A stretch of 64,000 bases of DNA from Arabidopsis thaliana (GCF_000001735.4 NC_003074.8:4340101-4404100); one strand, 5' to 3'; positions 22,049 through 34,155 are shown, counted from the stretch's first letter. The notes: a model not told the origin generated them from the letters alone. Translations and numbers: made by a program.

Positions 22049-23932
22049 TTAAGAATCTTGAGGAGTCTCGAATCTAGTCGGTGTATCGATACCCGCCATA
22101 CAGCAAAGTCCACTGATCAAGATGAGAAGAAAAACGATTCCCTGCAAAAAGAAAAAGAAAAGGACGAGACATAATCAAAGGCTTTTACGAAATTTTAACA
22201 CATTGAATTAAATTATCTTCCAGCTAGATATGACCAAGATGCTCATTAAACTTGTCCATTCTATGATGTTTATGAATCTTTCTTGAGAACGATGAATACC
22301 AAAAAAACACGAGTAAAAAGAGTAATTACCACTAGTATGCCCTCCAAAAGTGATGACTTAAATTTGCAGAGTTCATCACAGCCAGTAGCAATTTCAGGAG
22401 TACTGTTTCCTTTAGCAGTTTCAGCTAGAAACCTTTGGAGAGTTTTGTAAGATGTGTACCAATAAGGATCAGAAACATAAAGAGCTGTATATTTACTGCC
22501 GGATTGTTCTACAGAACTAACAAGTTCCAAGAAGCTTTCACCTGCAGAATAGGTCAAAGAATTGCTTAATTTCCTAGTTCTCAAATGATATCTAATTGTT
22601 AGTATTATTTTGTAATGATCTTTCCACTTACGCTCTGAATGTGACTGTCCAGCTTGACTATTCGATTCAGAACCCTCGGAACAGAGCACAACCAAGTCAG
22701 TTTCTCCTTCTTTCCTTGTTTCTCTTCTAGCAAGCAAATGATCCTGTCAATTATTAATGAGTATTAGAAAGTGAAGTTAAGGGGGTGATAACACTGGGAA
22801 GGCATGGGATTAGGGAAAATAAAAACTTAAGAGCAATGAGTATTACTTTGAAAGACTGCAAGTCTGAAAGTTTCTGAATTGTTCCATCCTCAACAAAGCA
22901 CGAATCTGAGAACACGATATTGCTGACTCCTACATTGTTGGGACAAGCTTCTTTAAGCCCTGAAAGTAACAAATTCTCCATCCTTTCTTCCTCTGGAGCA
23001 GCAATATATGGGAATGCCAATGAGAAGTTGGAAGCTGTAAATAGATTCTGTTGAAACAAAGACTTGGATGTTAGAGTATTGTAAACTTTATATCAAACAA
23101 CTATGTCAGAGATCTGTGTTACGGATGCAATTTCGAAATTTCTTGTTGAAGAAAAGAAAATTTGCACTTACATTCAATGTGTTAACAAGGGCAGGATCTG
23201 AGTTCCTTTTTGAAGAAACATCAGAAGACAGTAACTGCAGGCGGAAGAGAACGTGAATATTAGAATTCTCAGCATAACACAGAAGATACAGAGCAAAGAC
23301 GATTAATTTCCCGCAATATTAAAACATCAGTTTCTTTACAATATCACAACAAGAAACCAAAGATCCACAAGGTCATTTATGCTAATGTTAAAACAACAAT
23401 ACTACATCATTCAATTACCTCTCTGCCTATGAACACAAGTGCAACATCAACAGGTTGCTCAAGCTTCTTCTCTGAGCACTAAACAAAGGAGACAGTAATG
23501 ACAATAAGAAAAATCATTTGACATCCAGTGAGTTGTAGAATTGAAATCATAAGATCATGAAGAAGAAACCATACCAGAAAGTTTGACCAACCTCCTTGAG
23601 TGAAAACAGAACCAACTAGATCCTTTGCAGACATGACCTGATAATTTACAGCCTCATCCAATTCACCATTAGCAGACCTGATTTTCAGAATCACATAAAC
23701 CAATCAACCCAGTAATCTAAGCTAACTCACATCAGATATCACAAGTCCCAGGCTTTTTACACATTTCCATCAATCAAATTGAGAATTATAGAGAAAACAA
23801 GATGCATAACTGGAGATGCGGAGACCAGAGGAAAGCAGGAACTGTGTTCGGAGAAGCCAATCCGATTTCAAAGAGAGAGGCCACAGATAGAAACACCAAT
23901 AGCGCCACCGCACCAATTTGAATCTTCTTCAT
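22049..23932 (-). CDS. type I membrane protein, V-ATPase Ac45/VOA1-like
   Basis: Eight exons on the minus strand, start at 23932, stop at 22049-22051. The chain begins MKKIQIGAVALLVFLSVASL (signal peptide), then SPNTVPAFLWSPHLQ, resembling the VPLVLWSS-type entry of the luminal domain of V-ATPase accessory protein Ac45. Further exons give VDVALVFIGRE, NLFTASNFSLAFPYI and a two-cysteine end (TGCDELCKF) before a single transmembrane helix, LLEGILVGIVFLLILISG, and a short tail MAGIDTPTRFETPQ. The luminal body, membrane-proximal cysteines and TPTRFE-like tail fit the Ac45/Voa1/Big1 fold, which assists V-ATPase assembly in the ER and Golgi. This is inference from motifs; sequence identity is low. 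Divergent from the gene starting at 24623. I recall it as AT3G13410. Confidence 0.8.
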
Positions 23933-24622
23933 CTTCGTCGTCGAAACAATTCTACCGGAGACAAAAGGAAAAAAAATCAATCGAACAATTCCTCACGCCT
24001 AACGAAACAATCAGCAAATTCAAAGATAATCACAAACCTAGAGAGATCGAGATCGCTTCCAGAAGTCGATGTATCAGTAGATTTTTATCGAACTTTCAAA
24101 TCCAGAGAAAGAAGAGATTCATATCTCCGATCTTCAAATCTGGGCGACACATATGAGTAGTCGACATGTAAGGAATTAACGGCGTCGTTTTTGAAACGAA
24201 AATCGCTAACCGAGATAACCGGTTTCGGTTATGTTCAGATATTAACCGGTCTGAAGTTTTGGGCTTGATTAGGCTTTTAAAGATTTTCCAATACGGCCCA
24301 AAATTTCGTGACTCCGTTAAGCGTCCGTCACTCTGGACAAGAAACGGAAACCTCCTTAAATCTTATAATAACTTCGTCACGATTGAACGGAATATTTCGT
24401 TTCCTCATTTTTTTATTTTGTTGCCTCTTCTGCAACGCGATCCCGCCAAAGACACTCTTTACTTTCTCCCTCACGAAAATTCTCAAATCGTCGTTCTCTC
24501 TTGATTCACCGATTTCGTTCGCCGGAAAATTGCAATTTAGCATCAGAATCGTCGAGCCATTTTGTATTATGAAAGTCCATTGAAGTAACAAGTAACGAGA
24601 GCTGCGAGGTTGAGATTTTACG
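23933..24622. promoter_or_regulatory. bidirectional promoter region
   Basis: 690 bases between two divergent starts. Two site II-like words (GGGCTT near 24260 and GGCCCA near 24296) and no strong TATA box suggest a housekeeping-type divergent promoter. Open frames across it are not supported as coding. Confidence 0.5.
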
Positions 24623-26206
24623 ATGCTTTGTGTTTCGTTACGAAATCGAATACATAATTGGCTTCGCGACTACGTTAGGCTCCAATCTGTCGTTTTGATT
24701 CTTATCTATGCTCAGGTAAATCCGTAATCGCTTTGTAGTTGTTTCATTTCCTCCGATTTCACGTTTTTTCTCGTGAATTGTTCGTATCTGTTTGGGATTA
24801 GGGTTCTACGATTTCTCTGTCGATATTTGTTTGTTATTCTTTTAATTGTGGTTAGAAGTGCAAGAAACTCATATTGATGAATCATTTGTTTCAGATAGGG
24901 TGCGCGTTGATCGGTTCACTAGGGGCATTGTACAATGGAGTCGTGCTGATAAATTTGGCGATTGCGTTATTTGGGTTAGTAGCAATCGAGAGTAATAGCC
25001 AAAGTCTTGGCAGAACCTATGCGGTTCTTCTTTTCTGCGCCATTCTTCTTGATGTCTCATGGTTCATTCTCTTCTCCAAAGAGATTTGGTATGTCACTAT
25101 CCTTGGAACAGCCGTGCTTGTGATCATGATCAAATATTTGGTTTAAGAGTTTGCTCTGTCTTGTTTAATTTTCATTGCATCACATATTGTAAACTGTCCT
25201 GAATTTCTCTTGATTGGCTCATCATCTTTTTGAACTGATTGATCTTTAAACCTTTTTTTTTGCAAATCTTTGCTATGTCGTGTTTAGATTCTGTTGAGCC
25301 AGTATTCATCTGCTGCCTATAACTGACAAAAGATTTAATTGTTAATGCAGGAACATTTCATCTGATATGTATCAAGTCTTTTACATCTTCTCTGTGAAAC
25401 TCACCCTGGCTATGGAAATTGCTGGGTTCGTTGTGAGGCTATCGTCCTCTCTGTTATGGTTTCAGATCTATAGGCTGGGAGCTTCTATTATAGACTCTCC
25501 ATTTCCCCGTCAATCAGATTCAGATTTACGGAATAGCTTCTTAGAACCTCCTCTTTTAGCTAGGCAACGTTCACGTGATCCAGAATTACGAAATAGCTTC
25601 TTACAGGCTCCTGCTATAGCTAAGCAACGTTCACGTTCTGACGAAATCTTGGAAGATTCTATTGACGAACCTGCCTCCTACACTCCTCTGTTAGATGGCG
25701 GCCTAAGCAATATCACTTTGCCCAATGCAACACAGGTCTTTTTATTTCTACCTATTCTTCTCTTAAGTTGTTTGTGTACTCATTGTAGTTGAGGTTTTTA
25801 TACTTGGTTTGTCTATGGTTTTACCAATTGGGTTTCCAGATGCTTCTTTTCGGACCTTTCTTTTGAAACTGTATGCAATATAGTGAGAATTGGATTGAAC
25901 TATCTAGATCACCCAACCATGCTTTTTAGCTCTTTGCCACTCTAGGTTAGGTGAAACTTGTTTCTCACTAACAAACAAAGGCCACATAGTATTGATATTA
26001 CATCATAGTATGCTGCTTTTCTTGTCTCAGTACTCCTCTAAAACTTACACAGACATAGCAAGTGGGTTTTCAACCTTTTGTAGGTGATTAAGCACCATTC
26101 AGCTGGAGACATTTACAAAGGATCCCAATCATCTGCTGCAGAAGCCTCTCGAAAGAAGTCTCCTCTATCCAGATCCTTAGAAGCACTTCATTCTAGTCTC
26201 TGTTGA
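24623..26206 (+). CDS. small multi-span membrane protein (AGTRAP-like fold possible)
   Basis: Four exons: 24623-24715, 24895-25088, 25351-25735 and 26084-26206, all with GT-AG borders in frame. The N-terminal half has about four hydrophobic spans: SVVLILIYAQIGCALIGSL, VLINLAIALFGLVAI, YAVLLFCAILLDVSWFILF, and FSVKLTLAMEIAGFVV. The order LNxAIALFGLVAIExxS...LLDVSWF...K recalls the angiotensin receptor-associated protein family, an inference. The cytosolic tail has a duplicated element LRNSFLxxPxxAxQRSR (about residues 151-188), likely phosphorylated or basic sorting motifs, and ends with a Ser-rich basic stretch KKSPLSRSLEALHSSLC. A frame that stays open past exon 2 is intron read-through. I recall it as AT3G13420. 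Confidence 0.85.
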
Positions 26207-27653
26207 TAGAACATCTAATGATTGTGGACGGTACTATACTATACCTTGCTTTTGGTTAGGTTAACTTTCACACTTGACCTTTTTATAGACATAGAAAGAA
26301 CACTTGTTGCTTTGGTATATCCTTGGACTCAGTAAATTGCATGTGTTTGTCAATCTACATTACTACTTGCAGCACTGCTCTCAGCTTTTATCATTTTTGC
26401 CTGGCAGTTTCCAACTCACTTTTGCAGGAAGATAGCTTTTGTCACGAGCAACTTCATTCAACAATTCTAAGGCCATTCTTTGTTTTCAATTTGAAGAATC
26501 CAGATCCGAGATTTACATAGTGGATAACAAGCAAGAACAATGCCTTTATCATCATTCATTTTACTCGGAACTGTATAGAATTGGGGTTATTTGGACTACG
26601 AATGTACATTAGCATTCTTTTCTGTACATGAAAAATAGGTGAATCGGAGGGTTAGTATAAACTTCAAAGATAGTTTTTTCATCCAAAATGTTTGGTAAAC
26701 AGTGAAGTTTTTATTGCAGATTTTTAAAGTAGCAACATGATTTGCCTATGGGGAAATATTCTTTGTAATATCCGTAAGAGAATAGAAGAAACAGATATAA
26801 ACATAATGTTATCATTTTATAAGATCTAATGACAACTTGAGGAGACTAACTTGGTGCCAGATTCCAGCCATTTTAGTCTCTCTATTTGACTCGAGTTCTC
26901 CAACTCATATGATTAAATGAATGATGAATATGGCGTGGCATGGGGCCTAATGTTGAACCACCGGCCCATGTGAATTGCGAAGTTGCGGTACTAATTAATT
27001 AATTGGGCCTAATAGTAGCCAAGGAGTTTCGTGCAAATTAATTCTTTGACCTATAAAAATTGGTATAACTTACTTATCCACGTCGGTCTGACTATTATTA
27101 AGATGAGATTTGATTAGATTAATAATTTTGAAAAAGGGGTCAAAGACTCAAAAAAGTCTGCGTGGATCTCCAGCCGTTTTCAGACACTTACCCACAAAAT
27201 ATTCCTCTCGGCGATGATCCCTTTCTGCTGAATTTTTGGTCCTTTGTCGCTCGACTGTTTTCTTCGTCTACTATTTGTTCCTTTTGGATATTCTTCGGAC
27301 TTTTCGTTGATTTGATTTTCAAGAGGTAAGTTAATAAACCGTGTTCCCCGATTCTCCTATTAAAGAGGTTTGTGATGTTTTTGATTTCTAGGTTTTTTGT
27401 TGTTTGAATTTTCTCGTTTGAAATCTCTAATCTCTACAAATCTTCCGTGATTGAGTTTTGATTAGTAAAATGATTCGTGATTTGATTTTGATTTCTCTGT
27501 TTTTATTATCTCTGGTTGGTTTGGTTTGATCAAGTCTCTGATGCTAGGGTTCGATATCGTTTCTGCATTTCGTAAGAAGAAACCTTTGGTTTAAATCTCA
27601 GTGTTTTATTTGGCTATGAAGCAGAGAGAGTTTGAACAAGGAAGGATTGAACT
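26207..27653. other. intergenic and leader of the RING gene
   Basis: 3' UTR of the membrane-protein gene, then site II-like words (GGGCCTAA near 26943 and 27004, GGCCCA near 26963). A leader of the RING gene begins about 27200, with a GAGGTAAGT donor at about 27322-27330, so a 5' UTR intron is likely. No additional coding gene seen. Confidence 0.5.
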
Positions 27654-28601
27654 ATGGAAGATGCATCAGAGACTAGCTACTGGTGTCACATGTGCTCCCG
27701 ATCGGTGATTCCATTGATTCAAGACGAAATCATCAAATGCAATTTCTGTCAAAGTGGTTTTGTTGAAGAAATGGATAATAATGATGACCATCAGGCTGCT
27801 GATTCTCTCTGGACTCCTATCTTGATGGAGATGATGAACAACAATCACGACCAACATTCTACCAATCAGGAAGACTCAGAATCTATTCTTGAAGATGAAG
27901 ACGAAGACGAAGATGATGGTGATGATGGTGATCAGAACAATGATGGAGAAATTGATATAACTCATCAACTTGAAGAGATTAGGAGGATAAGGACTAGACA
28001 TTCAACTGCTATTGTTAATCTGCTTCAGGGGATTCGAGCTGGATTATTGATCGAATCCGAGAACAACGAGGATAATCCCGATAATAGCGAGCTTGTCGTC
28101 TTGATCAACTCATTTAACCAAAGGATCAGGGTTCATCAAGATTCTGTAGACACCACTTCTGTTCCTTCTGGATCTTTGGGTGACTATTTCATTGGACCTG
28201 GATTCGAGACGTTGCTTCAGCGTTTGGCTGAGAATGATCTGAACAACAGGTATGGGACACCTCCAGCTACAAAAGAAGCGGTTGAGGCATTGGCGATGGT
28301 GAAAATCGAAGATAGTTTGTTGCAGTGTAGTGTGTGTTTGGATGATTTTGAGATTGGAATGGAGGCTAAAGAGATGCCGTGTAAGCATAAGTTTCATAGT
28401 GACTGCTTGTTGCCATGGCTTGAGCTTCATAGCTCATGCCCTGTTTGCAGATATCTGCTTCCTACAGGAGATGATGATGAGCCAAAGACTGATGCAGAAA
28501 CATCGAGAAACGATGATAACAATGAAGATATCAGTAATGCTTCTATGGCTAGTAATGGATCATCACCAGACTCAAGTTCGAACAATTCATCGGTTAACTA
28601 A
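27654..28601 (+). CDS. RING-H2 E3 ubiquitin ligase
   Basis: Single coding exon of 315 residues. N-terminal zinc ribbon at residues 9-35 (YWCHMC...KCNFCQSGFVEE), an acidic stretch EDEDEDEDDGDDGDQ at about 80-95, and a C-terminal RING-H2 finger at about 224-265 (CSVCLDDFEIGMEAKEMPC, KHKFHSDCLLPWLELH, SSCPVC). The two-zinc layout is that of the RING ligases related to human RNF115/RNF126 and Arabidopsis RZF/BTL-type proteins: the finger recruits a ubiquitin-loaded E2 and the N-terminal ribbon can bind ubiquitin. All eight finger ligands are present. The tail is Ser/Asn-rich and disordered. Substrates unknown. I recall it as AT3G13430. Confidence 0.93.
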   Translation: MEDASETSYWCHMCSRSVIPLIQDEIIKCNFCQSGFVEEMDNNDDHQAADSLWTPILMEMMNNNHDQHSTNQEDSESILEDEDEDEDDGDDGDQNNDGEIDITHQLEEIRRIRTRHSTAIVNLLQGIRAGLLIESENNEDNPDNSELVVLINSFNQRIRVHQDSVDTTSVPSGSLGDYFIGPGFETLLQRLAENDLNNRYGTPPATKEAVEALAMVKIEDSLLQCSVCLDDFEIGMEAKEMPCKHKFHSDCLLPWLELHSSCPVCRYLLPTGDDDEPKTDAETSRNDDNNEDISNASMASNGSSPDSSSNNSSVN

Positions 28602-29146
28602 ACTAAGGCTCACTATCTGAGACAGGTTTACTTGAACAGAGGAGAACTGATGGGATCGTTTGAGATCAGTCTTTAGTGTTTAATGTTATTTGGTTTGCAC
28701 ATAGTTTCTCAGATTTGGTGGAAAATGTATTCTTTGGAATTAATTAACAGTCTTTTTTTTTTTTTGACTTTACATTTTCTTTCTGGTTTGCTTCAATTTG
28801 TTCCGATTAGTTACAACTATAGTGACCAGAATTCAAACAGAAAAAAATGTAATAATTTGTGCAGTCATCCCAATCTTCTTTGTGCAGAAGACTTGATCCT
28901 GTCTTATGTGTATTATAATTAGTTAATTACGTAACTCTATTACGAATGTTTCAAATTTCTTCACGCGGTAATTTGGAAACCTTAGAATTGTTTTAAAAAT
29001 AGATTACATTGCAAGGAAAATGTCTACGAAGTAAAAGAATATATATAATGAACCTTAGTCGTATGTTTGATTTGATATAAATACACGTAAGTTTAGAGCT
29101 GTATACCGTACCATCAAAGAAATATTCAACTTAAGTTTGAAAAGAA
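28602..29146. other. intergenic
   Basis: 3' UTR of the RING gene and the promoter of the first small peptide gene, including GATATAAATACA at 29074-29085. No other feature. Confidence 0.5.
29074..29085 (+). promoter_or_regulatory. TATA box of peptide gene 1
   Basis: GATATAAATACA in the context TTTGATTTGATATAAATACAC, 60-70 bases upstream of the ATG. The same block recurs before peptide gene 2 (30481-30492). Confidence 0.65.
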
Positions 29147-29825
29147 ATGAAAAGGAAGTTGTGGTTGATCGGTTCCCTTTTGGTTCTCTCTTTGGTGATT
29201 TCATCGAAGGCGGTCTCAGCTCAACCATACAAATTTCGTAAACTTAGTGAGTGTTTTTATTTATGATGTTATGAAATATAATGTAGTATACGTACACTCT
29301 TACCCACTCATAACTAGCATTTGATCTATACGTATGTACATAAAATCTTGTTAAGTTGTAGCATATGACATACCACGATACAAAGGCATCAACACGCACA
29401 CAAAATTTTCAGAGTGTTACCGCGTGAAGAATGACAGAATGGTTCTGCAATTTCTGAAATGGCAGAATGTTCCATAGTTTGGAATTGTTTTCTCGATAAC
29501 GCAAGTTTACAGAAATGCAGTTTTTTATTCCACTTCTTTACATGAAATTGGTATTACGGTTATTACATAAATTCATGTTCATCCGGGATGAATCATCCCT
29601 TTATTTTAATTTATGATTCGCATATTTAATTGATTCATGTTTTGCATTAATCGACAAAGTTGTGTATTATCGATATCTATACTAAGAAGTTACCTAAAAT
29701 GTCTAGAAGAAGATTTAAGAATGTCAATGAAGATTGGAACACCTCATAGTGACTCGCCACCAGCACACGGATGTAGGGCTGGTGGATCTTGTAAAAAGCC
29801 GCCACCGCGAGGCAATGGCGGTTAG
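29147..29825 (+). CDS. PROSCOOP-like secreted peptide precursor 1
   Basis: Two exons, 29147-29246 and 29707-29825, phase 1 intron with GTGAGT donor; product 72 residues. Exon 1 encodes a signal peptide (MKRKLWLIGSLLVLSLVISS, then KAVSAQPYKFRKL). Exon 2 encodes KEDLRMSMKIGTPHSDSPP followed by AHGCRAGGSCKKPPPRGNGG. The core SDSPPAHG has the S-x-S signature of SCOOP phytocytokines, small Brassicaceae peptides sensed by the receptor kinase MIK2 (family knowledge). The C-terminal CKK-PPRG-GG tail is shared with gene 4. First of seven tandem relatives. A longer open frame starting upstream of exon 2 (from 29637) is intronic. Function by analogy only. Confidence 0.8.
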
Positions 29826-30100
29826 AAAAACTGGTTTTGAATGTGTACAAACATCAATATCCTTCCTTTTCTTAGAAATTGACAACGAACCAGTTTATTT
29901 TGTATGTATGTATATATGCCTTAACTCAATAAAGATAACGATGTTCATGTTCTTAAAAGCAAATAAGATCCTATCGATACCAAATTTTCATATTTATAAA
30001 GTCTTGACTCTTGACTTGTAGATAAAATTTGTAATTCTTTCTCTTGTGTGTGATAATATGTTCGTTTGTTTGAATCAAAAAGACCAAGAAATGAATCCGT

Positions 30101-30172
30101 ATACAAGCATATTATATTTGACCTTTTCCTAATGTACTTATACAAGCATATTTGACCTTTTCCTAATGTACT
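30101..30172. repeat. tandem 33-38 bp duplication
   Basis: The segment starting ATACAAGCATAT and ending TTTTCCTAATGTACT stands twice in a row (30101-30138, 30140-30172), the second copy lacking five bases (TTATA). Confidence 0.8.
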
Positions 30173-30480
30173 ATGCATATTTTATTTGTTTTAAACTTCT
30201 TCCATACGCTATTTGTATATATATATACTTGTATCTAGACTAAAGCCCAAACAAGACTGTACATATCAAATGTCTTATATTTTTGCTATCTAAATGGTGC
30301 ACCATGCACATTGACTACCCATAACTAATTAATTAAATCCATATTTTCCGAATGAAATTATTTTATTGTGTAGCCTTTGCGTCGTCAAAGTTCTGAACTA
30401 TACAAGATTGATAGAATATCATTTGAAAGCTTTCATATAATAACTTTTAAGGAACCCTTGTAGTCGTATACGTTTGATTT

Positions 30481-30492
30481 GATATAAATACA
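30481..30492 (+). promoter_or_regulatory. TATA box of peptide gene 2
   Basis: GATATAAATACA preceded by CGTTTGATTT, the same upstream block as for gene 1, about 45 bases before the ATG. Confidence 0.65.
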
Positions 30493-30531
30493 CATGTATA
30501 CAACGTATACCACCAAAAAACAAAATAAAAA

Positions 30532-30901
30532 ATGAAAGCAAAGTTGTGGTTGATTGCTTCTCTTTTGGTTCTCTCTTTGTTGTTTTCACTCAAGACGATC
30601 TCAGCTGATCAACCATATAAATTTCGAAAAATCAGTGAGTATCATCAATATTTGTCATCCGGTTTGTTTCATCTATATTAACGTATGCTAAAGCCAAATT
30701 AAGGAATCTGTCTTCGATTTTAACGACTACATATAAACTCAATGGAAGGACCTCATGTTCCGTACTTTATTTTTTGTAGAAGACGAAATAAGAGAAATGA
30801 TCCATATTCACAAGACAAAGAAGATTCAAACACCACGGAGTGTGACAACGCCTGCGGGCCAAGGTTCACCATCCAGTGTAGGTGCCCCGCACGCCGGTTG
30901 A
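30532..30901 (+). CDS. PROSCOOP-like secreted peptide precursor 2
   Basis: Exons 30532-30634 and 30780-30901, phase 1 intron; 74 residues. Signal peptide MKAKLWLIASLLVLSLLFSL, then KTISADQPYKFRKI at the exon end, almost the same as gene 1. Exon 2: KDEIREMIHIHKTKKIQTPR followed by SVTTPAGQGSPSSVGAPHAG. The S-x-S position is S-V-T in the first core, but a second Ser-rich core (GSPSSVGAPHAG) ends the protein, so the mature peptide could be either. A minor frame through the same DNA (from 30742) reads the other phase and is a shadow. Confidence 0.8.
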
Positions 30902-31381
30902 TATGGTTAGACGGATCAGCCAATCACCCAATGCATATTCGTACATCGTTTTTGTTTCTTTTTGTTCTTTAAGATTTGACATTAAATATTGTATGATTAA
31001 TTATTTATGCACCCCAAATGTAAAAGGACAGTCCAAATCCAGGGAAAAATCAGGATTTTTGTTTGACTTGTACATATTTTGTTTGAAATGCTGACAAATA
31101 GAGTATCTTAGCTTTATCGTCAATAAATGAAAACATAGTAAACTTACGGAAGTATAAAATAGTTTAGTATCCTTTGACCCAATATAGCGTGTATAACATA
31201 GCTATTTCTTGACTTATATGATTATATCAGTTATTATATTATATATGTAGAATATGTTTATTTCGAAAGTCTTCTGACGCGCTACGTGAAAACTTGATCA
31301 ATAAGTTATGATTAAACAAAAGTTATATATTTGATTGATATATATCTATACTCATGTACAATATAAGGTATCATCCAGAAA

Positions 31382-31762
31382 ATGAAGGTCAAGTTCTGTT
31401 TGATTGCTTCCCTTTTGATTCTCTCTTTCGCGATTTCGTCATACGTCGTCTCATACAAATCCAGTAAGTATTATTGATGTTTGTATATCATCATCTTTCC
31501 TAAATATGCTAAATGAGAAGCTATGTAATTATAAAAGAAAGTTAGATAACATTTAGCTACTTTTTGTTTTTTACATGCATGTATGCATGATCAGTTCAAT
31601 TTTTTGATACCTAATGAAAATTGTATAGAAGAAGAAACAATAGCAGAAACGATTCACATTCGAAAGGTAATGAAGATCAGAGTACCTCGTAGTAAGTCAC
31701 CACCCGATCGCCAATGGGGTGAGGGTGACTCGCCACAAGCCGCAAGTCCAAATTCAGTATAA
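31382..31762 (+). CDS. PROSCOOP-like secreted peptide precursor 3
   Basis: Exons 31382-31463 and 31629-31762, phase 1 intron; 71 residues. Signal peptide MKVKFCLIASLLILSFAISS, then YVVSYKS. Exon 2: KEETIAETIHIRKVMKIRVP followed by RSKSPPDRQWGEGDSPQAAS and PNSV. The IHIxKxxKI lead and the RSKSPP core align with the other members. The S-x-S is perfect. Confidence 0.8.
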
Positions 31763-32500
31763 GGCGATGGCTATACGATTTGTGGCTACATACATCGTAT
31801 AATCTAAGAAATGTTCCTGATTTGTGAACCTTATTAGTTTATGCAAAGGACAAGATACTTAAAAAGAAACCCAATGGCCGGCTCAAATGTGTTTTGATTA
31901 TTTTCTCTCTCCATACAATTTTTTTTTGTCAACGAACCAAGCTGTCACCTAAATTTTAAATTACTTACGTGAGATTGACCTTGTCTTTTGTATTCACTGG
32001 GTTATTATTGGACGTGAAAACACGTTCCTAGATAACGATGTTCATGCTCTTTGACATCTTATATTATTATTATATTTTTATACGATATTCTGTGCATATG
32101 CTCTACGACGATCATCACTAGCTAGGTGTGAAAGAACATATTTTTTCTTTAACTAGAAAAATGCTGTTGGTAAGTCTGGTCGTCCACAATAAATGTCTTT
32201 TGATTTTGATCGAGATCCAATCACAAATTTGAAAATTCCACATACGCCGTGTTATTGAAATTACAATCCCGCTTTAGAAAAAAAAAAAAAAAAAAAGCTT
32301 CTCTTGCTTTTTATTTGTGTGTACTTATTTTTTCTTGGAAATTTATAGTCCCCAAAGTAATAATCATCATTATGAAACTTGACTAATGTTGTAGCTTTCG
32401 CAGCGACTTGATCGATATAAATACCCATTAAGTGATGGATCCACAATGTATTATATTGCACTAAATTTTGTAAGTTTACAGATAAAGAAAACCCATAGAA

Positions 32501-32969
32501 ATGCAAAGAGTCTTGTGGTTGATAACTTTCCTTCTTGTTTTTTCTTCTGCATATTCGTCCCAAATGCTCGTACCTCAACACAAATCCCGTGAGTTCGGTG
32601 AGTATTTTTATTTATTTTATTTACTAACTGATTTTTTTCTTTATCAGTTATCATCTAAATGTTTGTGTCAATCTCCATGTGTAATAACTGCAAGAGAAAA
32701 ATGAAAAGAAAAAGAATCAAATTCCAGAGATAATATCAAGAAAGATTGGGTGTCTATGGTGTGAAGTAAAAAAAAAGAGTTTAAATCAAATATATATAGT
32801 CATTGTTATATTTCTAATTTCCTACATTAACTTTCTTATAGATGAAAAAATCGCAACACAACGTAGTATATCACCACCCGCAAGGCACTGTATTAAAACA
32901 TTTCAGCCAGCAGACATAAGGGCATCATATTCATGTAAAAAGACTCCACCCAGAGGCACTGGCGGTTAG
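32501..32969 (+). CDS. PROSCOOP-like secreted peptide precursor 4
   Basis: Exons 32501-32597 and 32842-32969, phase 1 intron; 74 residues. Signal peptide MQRVLWLITFLLVFSSAYSS, then QMLVPQHKSREF. Exon 2: DEKIATQRSISPPARHC followed by IKTFQPADIRASYSCKK and TPPRGTGG. The S-I-S-P-P core is present and the CKK-PPRG-GG tail is that of gene 1. The TATA context CGATATAAATACCC lies upstream at about 32413. A 67-codon frame from 32501 is exon 1 reading into the intron. Confidence 0.8.
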
Positions 32970-34155
32970 ACATACATGTTTAGAAAATTGTAAAATTGTT
33001 TGTAGTTTTTTCTTTTTACATATGATCATTAGCAGTGATAATGTTTTAATTTAATTAGTTAACCGAACATGATAAAGTATAATGTAATTTGTAATGTTCT
33101 TTTGGAAGATATATATATATATATATAATGTTTTGGAGTTTGGAGTTTTGTACTTTGCGACGAGAGTATAACTTCTTTTTCACAAGTACAATATATATAC
33201 CGCTTTTATAATTGGTCACTTTTAGACATAGATTTCTATTTATATGTCCGTATTTCATGGAAAAGGAGAATTCTATTAAAAACACTATATACATACGTAA
33301 CATATCTACCGATCAGACGCTTAATTTACAGTCTTCAAATGTATATGAGCTATTCTTTTTTCTTTCCATGTGCTGCTACATATGGATTTCAAACAATATC
33401 ATCCAGTATTCAAAAACTAATAACGTGTTGCATGGACCAATGTTGAAGATGAGCAATGTCAAGCATATGTGTTCAAGGGTAGGGTTCAGATGAAAAGACA
33501 ATGTTGGTGTCGTGTCTCACTACATTTTTGACCATTTCAAAATACGCTATAGATTTTTCTTTGCATTCGACCTTTTTTTTTATAAACTACGTACGACTAG
33601 ATGAGCTCAGTTTTTTGAACAAAAATACTAGAAGAGTACGTCAATAATCTATACGTACGTACAATCATAAGAATGAAGACCTAGTCTTCTCTAGTTATAT
33701 CTCCATATTTTACGTTTATTTCAAAGAATTAGGACCTAGTCTTTTCTACAGTTCCTTTGATCTATGTCGAACAAAATTCTACTTTTGGATAATATGGATA
33801 TGGATATTTATAAACAGATTCTACTTTAACCATTTTATGATCAGTAACCAAGACTCCCCTATACAAAAGTAAGTGAATTGATTCATATCTCTTATATATT
33901 ATTCTACATCATATTTAAAATTTGGATTCATAACATATTTGTATAACAATTCAACAGAAAAGGTTTCCCTTGTTTTTTTTTTGTCTTCGTCGTAGACTAT
34001 TATTGTTTTGAAAGTCAGTCAGATTATATGTTTTCCACACGCTGCCTCGTTCCAAACTTTTTATTTTATTTTATTTTAAATCTGGTATAAATACACATAA
34101 AACATACATAGAACTATTTTTAACTACAGCTATACAACACAACGACAGAAAGAAA
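32970..34155. other. intergenic gap inside the peptide cluster
   Basis: About 1.2 kb. Short (AT)n run at 33107-33126. I could not identify an eighth intact copy here. The end has TGGTATAAATACACATAA near 34083, the TATA block of gene 5. Confidence 0.5.
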
